Below, piece by piece: positions 1-10,968 of a stretch of DNA of 64,000 bases. Position 1 is the stretch's first letter. Each line of letters begins with the position of its first letter. The translations under genes and the position numbers were made by a program. Source of the DNA: Polytrichum commune (lineage: Eukaryota; Streptophyta; Polytrichopsida; Polytrichales; Polytrichaceae); assembly GCA_950295325.1 (NCBI GenBank), contig OX485804.1:23934001-23998000 (forward strand), given 5' to 3'. The notes under the pieces are model-generated. The model saw only the letters and a program-made list of their open reading frames with translations. It did no database searches and was not told the origin of the DNA.

Positions 1-2995
1 GGAAATATGACTTGTTGTCACATTTGAACTTGGAGTTAGCTGCAGGATAGATTGTTACCAAAATTCGGCCTCTATCTAAATCACTTGTTCGTCAGCCTCT
101 TGATTAAACGATTAGTAAGGATCAACCCATCTTCTGGTGGGAGTTAAAGATGCGAAGTCTTTAGTAACCTGTTGAGTGAGGGAGTAATCAAAGGATCAAA
201 CCGATTGACTTTCCCGAAGCAAGGGTCTGGTGATTAAACCTTGGGAAAAAAGGGAAACCGAATTGATAAACCAACTTACGAAGCCAAACAATATCCAGAG
301 TAGAATCGGAGATAAGATATGAATGGTGTGAAATGCAGTGCAATTGTGTCTCATCCATTAGCGCTCAAGAAGTGAAGCTCTAGTTTCTCAAGAAGACTAG
401 AATATCAATCTCTGGTCCAAGTGTTCCATTTTAGAGAGCAAATACAATCCATATCCCGATTTTGAAGTGCCTTGGTAAGTGGCACCATACTGAAATTGAA
501 CAAAAAGGGGGGAAGTGAAAGCGGTCTGCAAGACTGAGTAGAAGCGGAATTCAATTAATATTGTTTCATAATAAGTTTCAAGTGAACTATCAGGAAGCTT
601 CTGTAAATCTGGGGTATTGTTTCTTGAGAAAAGAACCTGCGAAGTATTAAATTCACGTGTTGGTTACCCGGAGTACGAGGTGTAACTCAGTCGGTTATCC
701 TCAATCAAGACATTAAAATTGTCTCATTGGATGGGGTGAATGTGGCTCATTAGTTCACATGATTGGAGTTCATGGAGGAACCTACGGACAACAACTTGGA
801 GACTAGAATCTTCTTTGGGAAAAAATGAAGATGGAGCGGAGTCTGCTGAAGAAATCGCTTTGCTGTAGACGGGGGACGAAGTAGTTGCGTGGCTGACGAA
901 GAAGCTGTGAAGAGAGGAGGACACATGCCTTACTTATCCCATATCGATTGGGAGAGGGGCCCAGGGCAAGTATAAAGGGCATCCTACCAGGAATACTAAT
1001 GTGACTAGATGCTTCTCTGACACTACAAGACTCGATACTTGGGATTGATTACTGGTTACTAGATGCTTACTGGTTACTTGTGACTAGACGCTTACTTGGA
1101 TACTAGACTCGAGTTACTGTTCTGGTCCGATTCGCTTAGGATGCTTCTCGCTTAGTTCCTTGTTTGTGGTTCTGTCACTTGTACATAGACTTTTATAAAA
1201 ATTCACTAAGTCTTAATTTTTACAAGTATGGAAATATGCTAAGTAGTATCATCATATGTGTAATGAATAAATCCATTTATGGTGAAGGAGTGACAAGTCA
1301 AGTCACATAAGAATAGAGTTCTTATGAGACTTAAGTGTTAAACCCATTCTATTATCCCTTTGAACTATCAATTGACCTTATCGTGACAGACTAAAGATAC
1401 CTCTGACACTTATTTAGTCTTCCCTGGGTATTTTTTCAAGTGGACCCCTGGCATAAAATCTTTACTACAAATTCCCACGTGGAATTTGAGTGAGTTTCAA
1501 CCAATGCAAGACTGCCATGTGGCACATTTTTCAAGGATGTTTTGCTTTACAACCTAAACCATGAAGCACTCTCTATGTTACCCTTGGGACGCATAAAGGT
1601 AGTCTTTCACAATTGCCAAGGATATTTTATTTTAAGGTACTTCCTAATACAGTTTATTGTGATGCCAAACTTATTATAATTGCCATGCGGGATTGGGGTG
1701 GGTTTCAAGCAATGTGGAAAATTTTCAAGGATGGTTCCTTAGTAAAGGTGCAAGCATGAAGCACTTGAATCCAATTTGGAAACCACATTTTGGCATTAGA
1801 GAAGATGAAATAGAGCGACGTCTGCAATAAATGATTATCTTTTTCAACATGTATCATATGTTATGTTCACAGTGGCTAGTACATGTAAAAAATCTTGCAT
1901 ATTTGACATGTACAATTAATCAGTCTAGCAAGTAAGTGGATGTTGAATCGCATAAGCACGTATGGTTAAAGGGCTCATGTATGGAGAGCCAATGAAATCA
2001 ATTGATTATAGCTTCATATCCAATTGATTATAGGACTTCATATCCAATCTTATGAAACCAAGATGTCGAGAAGTTTGCCCTTATACCCTAAAGCCTTCAC
2101 ATTTGATTTTCGGGCAGGGGCACCACCAGTGCTTCAAATTTCAGTCATGTAAAAGATAAGACTATGTTGTTTTAAATTTCAACTGTAGAGATATATACTA
2201 GACTACCATATATTTTTGTTCTTAAAATTTGAAGTCAATCGGACCATATTTGCTAGGTGAGATTGACATATGAATAATGCCTTCATTGTGGGGGCAACTA
2301 GCGAAAAATCTGAATTTCTTTGTTTCATGCCCATTTCGGTCAGGCCAAAAAAAATTAATAGTTGAAAACTTTGCCATAATATATTATGTGGTTGAAAAAT
2401 GAGTTTCTCCCAAATTTGGGTTATTTTGATGAAATTTGGATGAAGTTTGTCACCCTCAAAGTTGAAGGGTCATATGAGGACATTTTGGGATGTCCACCCT
2501 TTGACTGAGACAAAGCAACACATGTATTAATTTTTTTCAAATCCATCCGGTGAAGTCGAGCACAACCATCACCTTGTTCTAAGGTGGGGAAAGGCCCGCC
2601 CAAATTGAGCATAATATGTGAAAGATATTGTTCCTAAATATTAAAGAAAATTATGTTCATGTTGGGCAGCTCATGGGCTAAATTGAAATGGCAAGGCACC
2701 CTCCCCTTGCGTTGAAGTACTCAACATGCCTCACATAACCTACGTTTATTCCCTTGTGGGGCAGCCCGGCCAATTACAAGGTGGCTAAAATTGCACAAGC
2801 CAAACTCATGGGATGCCTCTCAAAACAAATAATTTCAAACTAACAAATACTCTTACATGTTTGGAGTATGCATTTTTTACATATTATTTTGGTCCACATG
2901 CTACATAAGTAGATACCTTCCATTCACGTAGAATGCCATCTATTGGGTTGCAAACCCCATCAAAAGACTAAGTGGCAACTCATTTTAGGTTGCAT
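1..2995. other. Anonymous AT-rich DNA, no supported gene
   Basis: Only short ORFs (under 70 codons) without recognisable motifs occur on either strand. A microrepeat cluster lies at about 1005-1135. No LTR ends, terminal inverted repeats or splice-consistent exon chains were found. Confidence 0.5.
1005..1135. repeat. Short degenerate direct repeats
   Basis: Variants of 'gactagatgctt' and 'actggttact' recur at irregular 10-35 bp spacing. The tract looks like replication slippage. No coding frame runs through it. Confidence 0.5.
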
Positions 2996-3716
2996 TGTGA
3001 GCCCAAAATGATGCCCACATGTGTTCTTAAGTCTTTGAGACCATTAGAAGTTATGTTTAACGGTTATTAATTATTCACAAAAATATAAAAAGAATGAAGT
3101 GTGGTGTGGATTAAGTTTAGACATTAGGGGGTGTTGTGTGATTGTCTCAAGGTTTAAGTTCAATGAGGTAATGCCTTGACTAGGTGAATATGGAGTAAGG
3201 TGAGGCGAGAGGGAATCCGCGGGTTAAATGCCCACATTAGGATCCACCTTGTTGGTTTAGAAATAGAAGAGCCTTGTAGATGGGATGAATCCCTACTTAG
3301 AAGGAGAAAGTTAAGGGGTTGTGATTGGAGGCTCTAATCCTCTCACCCTATCCTTACCTCATGCCCTCTCTTCCTCTTTGCTACTTAAGACTTTCCTCTT
3401 TCATTTCTTTTCTCTCTCTTTCCTTCGTGCTCCTTGGCACCCCACATGTTATAAGTGTGGGTGTGTGGGAAGCAAGATAGGAGCACGTGTGTGTGCATGG
3501 GTGTAAGGTTAGGAGCCAAGGCTAGTTGGCCTTGAAGAGGGCTTGACCTCTTGTTAGTAATAGTTTGGGTGTGAATGATTTAAAGTTTAATTTATGGCTT
3601 TGTTTGAATACTTGGATTTACATTGATTAGCCATATACTTATGTGGATGTGCAAAGTCTCTTATTTAAAAGTTGGGGCATGTGATGTTGTTAGAAGTTAT
3701 GAATTTACATCTGGAT

Positions 3717-3965
3717 GGATTAGTATCTGCATAGTAAATAGTTTAGTATCTGCAGCAGTAGAGCTGCGTATTCACAGCGTATTTTCAGCATAGAGCTGTG
3801 TATATGTAGCAGTAGAGCTGCGTATTGTAGCGTATCTGCAACGTATCTGCAGCCGCAGAGCTGCGCATCTGGATGGATTAGTATTTGCAGAGTAGAGATA
3901 CGTCTTTGCAGCGTATCTGTAGCGTATCTGTAGCATATTTGCAGCTTATCTGTAGCGTAGAGCTG
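3717..3965. repeat. Tandem array within TGTGAG copy A
   Basis: Units of the type 'gtatctgcagc' and 'gtagagctgcgtatt' alternate over about 250 bp. Arrays lie in the same relative position, before the small ORF, in copies B, C and D, but with unrelated unit sequences. Confidence 0.75.
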
Positions 3966-4050
3966 CTGTGACATTTGAGGGTGTGGGATAAACTAAGAAA
4001 GATAGGTAGTTGTGTTGACTTAAGGGAGAAGGGCCGATGATAAGTCATGT

Positions 4051-4068
4051 AAGTGTTTTTCAACACTT
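4051..4068 (+). other. Hairpin upstream of small ORF, copy A
   Basis: AAGTGTTTTTCAACACTT forms a 7-bp perfect stem with a TTTC loop, 13 bases before the ORF start. The identical hairpin occurs in copy C at 31713-31730, and variants occur in copies B and D. Confidence 0.6.
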
Positions 4069-4081
4069 GCATTAAAGACTT

Positions 4082-4306
4082 ATGTGCTCATGGAATCAAC
4101 ACGCGAGGTGTCATGTACTAGCGAGGAATCAACGGCTAGGACTAGATTCACACGAGGTGTCATGTACTAGCGAGGAATCAACGGCTAGGACTAGATTCAC
4201 ACGAGGGAAATCATTGAAGGCATGCGTAGCTAAGGCGGCCGGGTGGACATTGGAGAAGGCTAAGGATGTGATCTTACCCGAAATTAAGGAATATAAGATG
4301 ACATAG
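4082..4306 (+). CDS. Conserved small ORF of TGTGAG family, copy A
   Basis: The ORF has 74 codons. Its C-terminal half contains SLKACVAKAAGWTLEKAK and ends in a Lys/Glu-rich tail (LPEIKEYKMT) that resembles the tail of copy D (APEHKEVKIT). I recognise no named domain. Over the 14 codons of ACVAKAAGWTLEKA this copy and copy C differ at ten codons, all synonymous, which points to selection on the protein. A 49-bp tandem duplication (first unit from about 4104, second from about 4153) lies in the 5' half. Since 49 is not a multiple of three, the N-terminal frame here probably differs from the ancestral one, and the start at 4082 is uncertain. Cell location and partners are unknown. Confidence 0.55.
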   Translation: MCSWNQHARCHVLARNQRLGLDSHEVSCTSEESTARTRFTRGKSLKACVAKAAGWTLEKAKDVILPEIKEYKMT

Positions 4307-4448
4307 TGTGGGATTAGTCAAGTTGTGTATATTCCAAGGGTATATTGGAATTATACATTAAATTACCGAAGGAGAATTTTCTACGTGTCATTATAGTTTT
4401 TCCACTCGGGCTAGGACGAAATCGAAGGGTGAGGAACTTTTGGTGACA

Positions 4449-6546
4449 TAAATGAACAATTTAATTGTTCAATAAGTTTTGGTGTTCTTAATATTTGAAA
4501 ATAATTGTTGAGATTATCATGATTTAAAATAAGTATCATAAGATTATCATAGCTTATGTAGGGGAAAAAAAATCAAAGATAAATTAGCACACACTTCAAT
4601 GTGGAGAGGGGGCCCAAATTTTTATCATCTAGTGGTTTTCGCCGACTTTGCTATTAACGGAAGTATGCCGTAAGCCTATTTTGTGTAGTCAATCCAGAGA
4701 CAATAAGGCATCTTGAAGGGCAAATCTGAAACAAACATGAAGTCACTTTACCTTATCAAGTCCAAGTTTACATTCAGCTACATAACCATAGGAGATTGTA
4801 AGCTTATTGTATGCCAAACTTGGCTCACACTTTGATTGCCTTTGTTGACTCATGCTGAATTATAACATCAATATCACTCTCATATCCACAAGGCCTTGAA
4901 CAGTTCCACAACCTAAGCCACCATTATAACCAAAAATGATCATAGCGGTGTGAAGTGACAAACCTTTATGTGATGGAGAAGCAATAATAGGGATAAGCAC
5001 GACCAAAAATAAAGCCTTGTTGGGGCTTGAAGGGGACCTCCTACATTATGAATCTTATAATAAGTTACATAAGCTTAACATTTTTCACCTATGATTGATC
5101 GAGTTGCACTAGAAGAAAACTTGTCCATGGCAAGAAAATGCATAAATAAATCAGAACAAGTGTGGACGCGAAGGTTTTTAATTACAGTTTTGGGATAGAC
5201 AATCAAAATGTCGCAATGGCCAAGTCCAATGAATGGTTGTAATGAACAAGTTTTGTTTTTTTTGTTTTTTTTGTTTTTTTCCCCCAAGTGTTGGTCAATG
5301 TGCAATAATATACAACATTTCTATCATCCCTTTCTCCCACTTCTATCCGGACGAGGAATGACGATGGCTAACAACCACATAACATCATTTGAACTCATAA
5401 CAATGTTCTGCAAAACTGATAGTATTCCATGGAATATTGTCAGTCCCACAGAACACTGTTATGGATCTGAATAATGTTATGCATGTTCTCGTCAAAAAAG
5501 GACAAAACGTTCTCTTTCTTTCTTCTACACAATTTCTACCAAACTCACCAAGTTTTAGAATCATGTTTTTTTTTCTATTTATGAAAACTTTGAAATTTTC
5601 TTCACTACATCATGTTATGTCAAGAAGATAATATAAACATAAATACATGTGGCATTAGTAGTCGCAATACTAAGCATGTATTTGCATCTATGAACACCCA
5701 AGTTGTGTACCATAAAGGTCACTCTAATCCATCTTTACTAGGGCTGGAATGTACATAATTTTCACTTTGGATTTGAATGGGTATTGTCGAATGGAGGAAT
5801 GCCATGTGGTGCAATTTGAGGTAGAACCAATTATGTTATGTTAGAATTGAGAGCCCTCTGTTATATTTGAACCCTAAGTTCTCATTTGAGGTGTTCATTC
5901 AATTTGACATTTTTTGGATTTCATGCACTTTGTTTAAGACTAAATCCTACACCCATCTTCTTTCCTACCCATACATTTTGTAGTTGAGACCTACAATCTC
6001 TAATGGTGGATTTAGTAGCTTCGCTTTGTGGATCTACATGAAATTGAACTTGTCAAAATTCAAGAGATTCTCTTAGTCTAGCCTTTTCAGCCCTGTCTAT
6101 GGCAACTCTAGAAATACTAAACTATTTATAATAGTTAATGATTTTCTACGTTTTGTAAAGAGATTCATTTGAAGACGAGATGCCTCCCATAATGCCTTAA
6201 TAAAATCTTTTGGCTTCTTGCAAAAAATCTAGCGTTAACCTTCCGGAAGGGGCCACCCAAGGGGCTAATTCTACAATTAATAAGAAGAGAAACTGGGCAT
6301 TGGTCAAAAAATGATGATTCTCCCAAGTATCTTATACTACATAATATGGGAAGATGGGTTTTGAACCAAATTAGAAAACAAATAGAATCTATCCAATTAA
6401 AGTAAAACCCCAATACTATCATTTCGTAGGTTGTCCCATGAGTCATTAGGAGGGAATTGAACCCAAGAAGGGGCTGCTTTGTAATGCAAAAATTTGGGTG
6501 GGAGAGCCTCCTCAACTTACTAACTAGGGCAAGAATTGAATGGTGG
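4449..6546. other. Anonymous AT-rich DNA
   Basis: No supported gene. A T-rich microrepeat (runs of seven to eight T separated by G) lies near 5258-5280. Short ORFs at 5075-5631 lack motifs. Near 6430-6480 is a fragment ('ggttgtcccatgag', 'aggagggaattgaaccc') related to pieces at about 11030-11080 and 21540-21600, so it is probably an old dispersed repeat. Confidence 0.4.
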
Positions 6547-7312
6547 TGTGAGCCCAAAATTGATGCCCACATTGGTTGTTAACACTTGTAAAACATTACA
6601 AGTGGTGTTTTGGTGATTTATGATTATTCACAAAAATATAAAAAGAGTGAAGCTTGAAGAAAGCTTAGTTTGAATCATTCTTATTGGATGTGGACTTTGC
6701 ACATCCGCATAAGTATAAGGCTAATCAATGTAAATTCAAGTATTCAAACAAAGCCATAAATTGAACTTTAAATCATTCACGCCCAACTATTACTAACAAG
6801 AGGTCAAACCCTCTTCAAGGCCAACTAGCCTTGGCTCCTAACCTTACACCCATGCACACACACGTGCTCCTATCTTGCTTCCTACGCACCCACACTTATA
6901 ACACGTGGAGTGTCAAGGAGCACGAAGAAAAGAGAGGATGAGTGAGGGAAGAATGAGGGATTATATAGTGAGTTTGAGGGGGTGAGCACCCTCAAGGCTC
7001 ACGATAAGCCCTCGAGATTTCCTCCTACTTTGTAGACTCTTATCCTATCTCCTAAGCCTTCCTCCCTCAAATGATCAACAAGGATCCTAATTCAAACATT
7101 TAACTAACTTTGGCTTTCTACCTACCACACTTTACCAAGGTTTGTCTTTCTCCTACTTAAATCCACTCCACAAAAGCCTAATGATTCAAACTAAGCTTTC
7201 TTCAAGCTTCACTCTTTTTATATTTTTGTGAATAATCATAAATCACCAAAACACCACTTGTAATGTTTTACAAATGTTAACAACCAATGTGGGCATCAAT
7301 TTTGGGCTCACA
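6547..7312. mobile_element. Fold-back derivative of the TGTGAG family
   Basis: Both ends carry TGTGAGCCCAAAATTGATG in inverted orientation, and about 130 bp of the left end reappears inverted at the right end. The right-hand 600 bp or so is the first part of a family copy on the minus strand; it matches 50860-51060 closely and also the 3530-3655 stretch of copy A. The tandem array, small ORF and opposite family end are missing. Flanks are GGTGG on the left and GATGG on the right, a possible 5-bp target duplication with one change. A minus-strand ORF of 135 codons at 6165-6572 runs across the left end and has no support. Confidence 0.65.
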
Positions 7313-7800
7313 GATGGGCTGAATGGTACTTAATGATTATCCAATGCATTTCGATGATCTGATAGATCAACGGTCCAGACTTCGGGCCTGAAAGCGTGCG
7401 ATCCTGGCTGGAGGTCGACGTGTGTCCTGGCTGGAGGTCATGTTTGGCGCCAAGCTTCAACCGTTTCTTGATTCCCGCTGAAGTTTTTTCAGTTGAAGCT
7501 TGGCTATTTTCTTGGGCGCCTTCCAAGCTTGTTTGTGAAGTGGCCCTGAAGCCTCCCTTTAAAGAAGATACAATGTCATATTGGAGCAGTTGCATCTGAA
7601 ACGATTTCAATTCCTTGGATGTCCATTTCTTCTGAAGTTATGCATAGATGGATAGGTTGCGAAGCATAAAGATCGGACAGATCCTCTGTTTACTTTCAGA
7701 TATCATTCCCTTGGATATTATTTGGGTGAGACTCGGACTTGTGGAATGCATGTAGCTCATGCGCGGTTCAACTTGTGACCTTTCATAGTCAACATCAGTT
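7313..7800. other. Unassigned DNA between fold-back and hypothetical gene
   Basis: It holds overlapping ORFs of 67-100 codons on both strands (7308-7889), none recognisable. It may be 3' sequence of the minus-strand gene that follows. Confidence 0.3.
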
Positions 7801-9070
7801 TTATCGTTGTAGCCTTGAGAGAAAATTGTTTTGAGTTGAGTCCAAAATGACGCATGGTGGTAATGCCAATCTATATAGGGCACAAGCATCTATAGATTCG
7901 AAGTATGCCCCTTTAATACAGAGGGGCAAATTTTTGCATGAACAAGTGTCACGGTCTTCTTTCCCTAAGAAGAGAAAGGCAGGTGACACCAATTTGGATT
8001 TGTGGCTAGATGGCAGTTTGTACCCCAAGGACATTCGAACTGGAAAACGGCCAAAATTCACATGCTTGAAAGAATTGTTGGAGTTCCACTGCAGATGGGT
8101 TTGTCTGCTGCCGGTGCTAGGTTTCATTGATGCTAGAAAATCTAAGCGCATTTTTGCCCGAAAGGATTCAGTCGTAAGCATGTCTGGGAGCGGCCAGGCG
8201 GGATCCTCAAAACTCGGCAATGGTATTTCCTCAAGACGTCCATACTGTTGTTGTCCTGTCCGTGGGTAATAACGTGCGTTATAGAAGAATAAACTAGCTT
8301 GAAGAAGTTCCCTATGAGAGCGCCCCCCTCGATACAACTCTCCAATCTCTACATGAACTACGGTAATAATACCTATCACACTCTTGGCATCAACCCAATC
8401 CTCGTATTCTGACATGTACAGATCTGTGCAGCAGGTTCCAAATGTTAATTATGATAACAAATTTAGCCTCTGAAATTTCAAAGTTAGAGGATGTAGATTT
8501 AAACCCTCTCAAGGCACAATTTAGATCTTCCAGTGAATACATCTAATTGATTGTTACCTAGAATTTGAGAACAATTGAGTCTTGTTTTTGTGTCAAGGAC
8601 ATTCAAGAAGACATATTCTGGGCAGTCTACTGGTATCCATGTAACAAACCAAGCCCAAGACCCTCAATTTACTCAATGTATCAACAAATGACACAAGCGT
8701 TGCCTCTTACTGTGGCATGAGATATAACAAATCAAACAACAAATATGAAAGACTCACAGTTAGCTCTGCCGAAATTTTCTTGAGTTTCTCGCCTCAAATC
8801 CAGTAGTTGTCGATGCATGTAGGCGTGTTGCACTCGAATCTCCTCTACAACCGTAGAAACAACATTCAGGCAAAATTGTAAGACGCGCGCTTTGTACGAC
8901 CCTTCAACACTGCTGCCTCCATGCTTCTGCGCATCTTTTGCATGCCCTCCCCTCTTTCCTGGCATCAATGAAACCCATGAATTCACCTCAACCCTTGTCG
9001 GAACACAACCACCTTCCTCTTCACCAATGAGGTCAAGCAAAACAGCTTGGATACGTGATCGAGAACGCAT
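7801..9070 (-). CDS. Hypothetical two-exon protein, unrecognised
   Basis: Exon 1 starts at an ATG at 9070 (MRSRSRIQAVLLDLIGEEEGG) and ends at 8758 before a GTGAGT donor. Exon 2 starts at 8423 after TGCACAG and stays open to the stop at 7801. The phases agree: one base remains in exon 1 and two open exon 2. The product would be about 311 residues. Exon 1 contains a helix-rich stretch (FCLNVVSTVVEEIRVQHAYM). Exon 2 contains YEDWVDAKSVIGIITVVHVE and an acidic, Pro-rich LEEIPLPSFEDPAWPLPD. I recognise no family. The start lies 250 bp from the end of TGTGAG copy B, next to a primer-binding-like string, so this could be the internal region of a retroelement, possibly with captured sequence, instead of a host gene. 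A 140-codon ORF on the opposite strand (7847-8269) overlaps exon 2; I prefer the spliced model. Confidence 0.4.
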
Positions 9071-9295
9071 ACTGAGACCCTAATCGGAAACAACAACAAT
9101 TGAAAAAAACCCACAATAAACGCAACTCACGCGGCTGTTCGAAAACAAAAGAGTGAGAGTCGCGAGAGAGTTGGGGGAGCCGCAAAATGATAACAAAGAT
9201 TAGGGCGCGAAACAACAGGTGTACAATTGTAATTGCATTGCCGCTTTGCGTGAGCGTGAATTCAGCATTTACCTTCGAAGCAAACGATTTTGGAT

Positions 9296-9319
9296 CCACC
9301 CCCTGATGGTCGCCAATTA
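9296..9319 (-). other. Primer-binding-site-like sequence beside TGTGAG copy B
   Basis: Reading the minus strand leftward from the LTR end (CTCACA), the next bases are TAATTGGCGACC and then AGGGGGTGGAT. The gypsy element at 56838 has TAATTGGTGCG followed by GGGAGGGTGGAT at the equivalent place. TGG just after an LTR end is the usual opening of a plant primer-binding site. Confidence 0.4.
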
Positions 9320-10027
9320 TGTGAGCCCAAAATGGTGCCCACATGTGGTGATTAACTCTTCGAAACCAATTTTAGTTTGACTTTGAGGTATCATGATTAT
9401 TCACAAAACATAAAAAGAGTGAAGTGTGGTGTGGATTCAACTTTAGGCATTAGGTGGTGTTGTGTGATTATTCCAAGGTTTGATTTCAATAGGAGAATGC
9501 CTTGGTATGTGAGTAAGGGGTTAGGTGAGGCAAGGTGAGCTCCGCGGGATAAATGCCCACTTTTGGATCCACCTTGTTAGTTTAGGAAGAAGGAAGCTTG
9601 GTGGAAGGGGATTAGTCCCTCCTTAAGAGGTGAAGATTAAGGGATTGTGATTGGAGGTGTTAATCCTCTCACCCTATCCTCACCTCTCTCTCCCTCTCTC
9701 CCTCTCTCCTTCTTTACTACTTAAGGTGGTTTCTCTCTCATTTTCCTCTCTCTCCATCAAGCGCTCTCAAGAGAGCAAGCTCTTAAGAGCTCGAACCACG
9801 TAGGTGGGTTATTAGTTGTAGTGAAGGTAGTTAGTTAAGCTCTCTCTCTCAATCTCTCTCACGTGGAGGGACCCCTTAGAATTACTAGATAGACACGTGT
9901 GATTGGGGGTTAACTTGAGGAAATTAGTAGGATAGATTAAGTATTAGTTAATAGATTAGGGGAATGTTAGATTAACTACTAGGAGTTTAGAATGGTTGTA
10001 GGATTGCTTAAATTTATGTTCAACCAT

Positions 10028-10505
10028 AGCTGGGCCGAACTGAATTAGGCTACTAAGCAGCTGGGCCGAACTGAAGGAGGGCTACTAAGCAACTGGACGA
10101 ACTGAACTAGGCTACTGGAGCAGCCGAGGCAACTGGGTTAGTGCTACTAAGCAGCTGGGCCGAACTGAAGGAGGACTACTAAGCAGCTGGACGAACTGAA
10201 CTAGGCTACTGGAGCAGCCGAGGCAATTGGGTTAGTGCTACTAAGCAGCTGGGCCGAACTGAACTAGGCTACTGGAGCAGCCGAGGCAACTGGGTTAGTG
10301 CTACTAAGCAGCTGGGCCGAACTGAAGGAGGGCTACTAAGCAGCTGGACGAACTGAACTAGGCTACTGGAGCAGCCGAGGCAATTGGGTTAGTGCTACTA
10401 AGCAGCTGGACGAACTGAAGGAGGGCTACTGGAGCAGCCGAGACAATTGAAGGAGGGCTACTAAGCAGCTGGGACGAACCGAATTAGGCTACTGGGGCAG
10501 CTTAA
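10028..10505. repeat. Tandem array within TGTGAG copy B
   Basis: About a dozen alternating units are built on 'gctactaagcagctgggc', 'cgaactgaaggaggg' and 'ctactggagcagccgaggca'. They sit between the conserved 5' block and the small ORF. Copy C has an array of different sequence in the same place. Confidence 0.85.
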
Positions 10506-10685
10506 GGGCTTAAAACTAAGCATAGGTTAAATCATGCATTTTAGAATTATTCTAGCACGTAGGTAAGTGTTAGGTTTATTAGCGTGAGGCGTGGCTTGCT
10601 AGTGAATGTGATTTGGGTGGATCATCAAGGACAATGTTTTTAAACACTTACATCTTATTGGTCAAAATAAGTTACTTGTTCAAGA

Positions 10686-10850
10686 ATGGGGAAGGTGGTT
10701 GATCCTAGCAATGGCAAGGCAAAGGAAGTAAAGATTAATGGTGTTAGGGGGATGTCTTTACGAGGATGCGTGGCCAAAGCCGAGGGATGGACTTTGGAGA
10801 AGGCTAAGGCCTCATTTGTTCAGGAAACATGTATTAATAAAACATCATGA
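10686..10850 (+). CDS. Conserved small ORF of TGTGAG family, copy B
   Basis: A 54-residue ORF opens with MGKVVDPSNGKAKEV and contains RGMSLRGCVAKAEGWTLEKA, followed by a short divergent tail. The lead-in NGKAKEVKINGVRG is similar to NGQVTKRIIKGQRG in copy C. No known domain was recognised, and there is no signal peptide or membrane segment. Most third-codon bases differ from the other copies while the core residues stay, apart from Ala to Gly and Ala to Glu changes. The ORF is read from the strand on which the element starts TGTGAGCCC. If the primer-binding-like sequence at 9296-9319 marks the retroelement sense, this ORF would be antisense to the genomic RNA. Confidence 0.6.
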   Translation: MGKVVDPSNGKAKEVKINGVRGMSLRGCVAKAEGWTLEKAKASFVQETCINKTS

Positions 10851-10928
10851 ACTTTAGAACTAGAAGTTCACTGAGATATAGGATACGTATTATATCATTG
10901 AGATTTGATACTACACATGTGATTCACA

Positions 10929-10968
10929 AACCCATCATCCGGACTAGGACGCTTAAGGGTGGTGGGTT
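10929..10968 (+). other. Terminal hairpin, copy B
   Basis: AACCCATCATCC (10929-10940) pairs with GGGTGGTGGGTT (10957-10968) as 12 pairs, two of them G-U, around the loop GGACTAGGACGCTTAA. It lies 10 bases from the element end. The loop is unchanged in copy C, while the stem changes in a compensating way. Confidence 0.65.

Larger units (their letters stand above)
2996..4448 (+). mobile_element. TGTGAG-family LTR-like element, copy A
   Basis: The left end starts TGTGAGCCCAAAATG and aligns with copies at 9320 and 30502 through the first 300 bp or more, including 'attcacaaa', 'gtgtggtgtggatt' and 'tccaccttgttggtttag'. The right end keeps 'GGGCTAGGACG' and 'TTTTGGTGACA', a decayed form of the family end GGCCTCACA. 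Inside are a pyrimidine-rich tract, a tandem array (3717-3965), a hairpin (4051-4068) and the conserved small ORF. The flanks TGCAT and TAAAT match at only three of five bases, so the duplication is decayed or the right end is slightly misplaced. This is the most diverged of the four full copies. Confidence 0.7.

Noticed and set aside
7847-8269. 140-codon plus-strand ORF overlapping the hypothetical minus gene
   Set aside because: The minus-strand frame is longer and extends by a phase-consistent splice to a second exon. The plus frame has no splice support.
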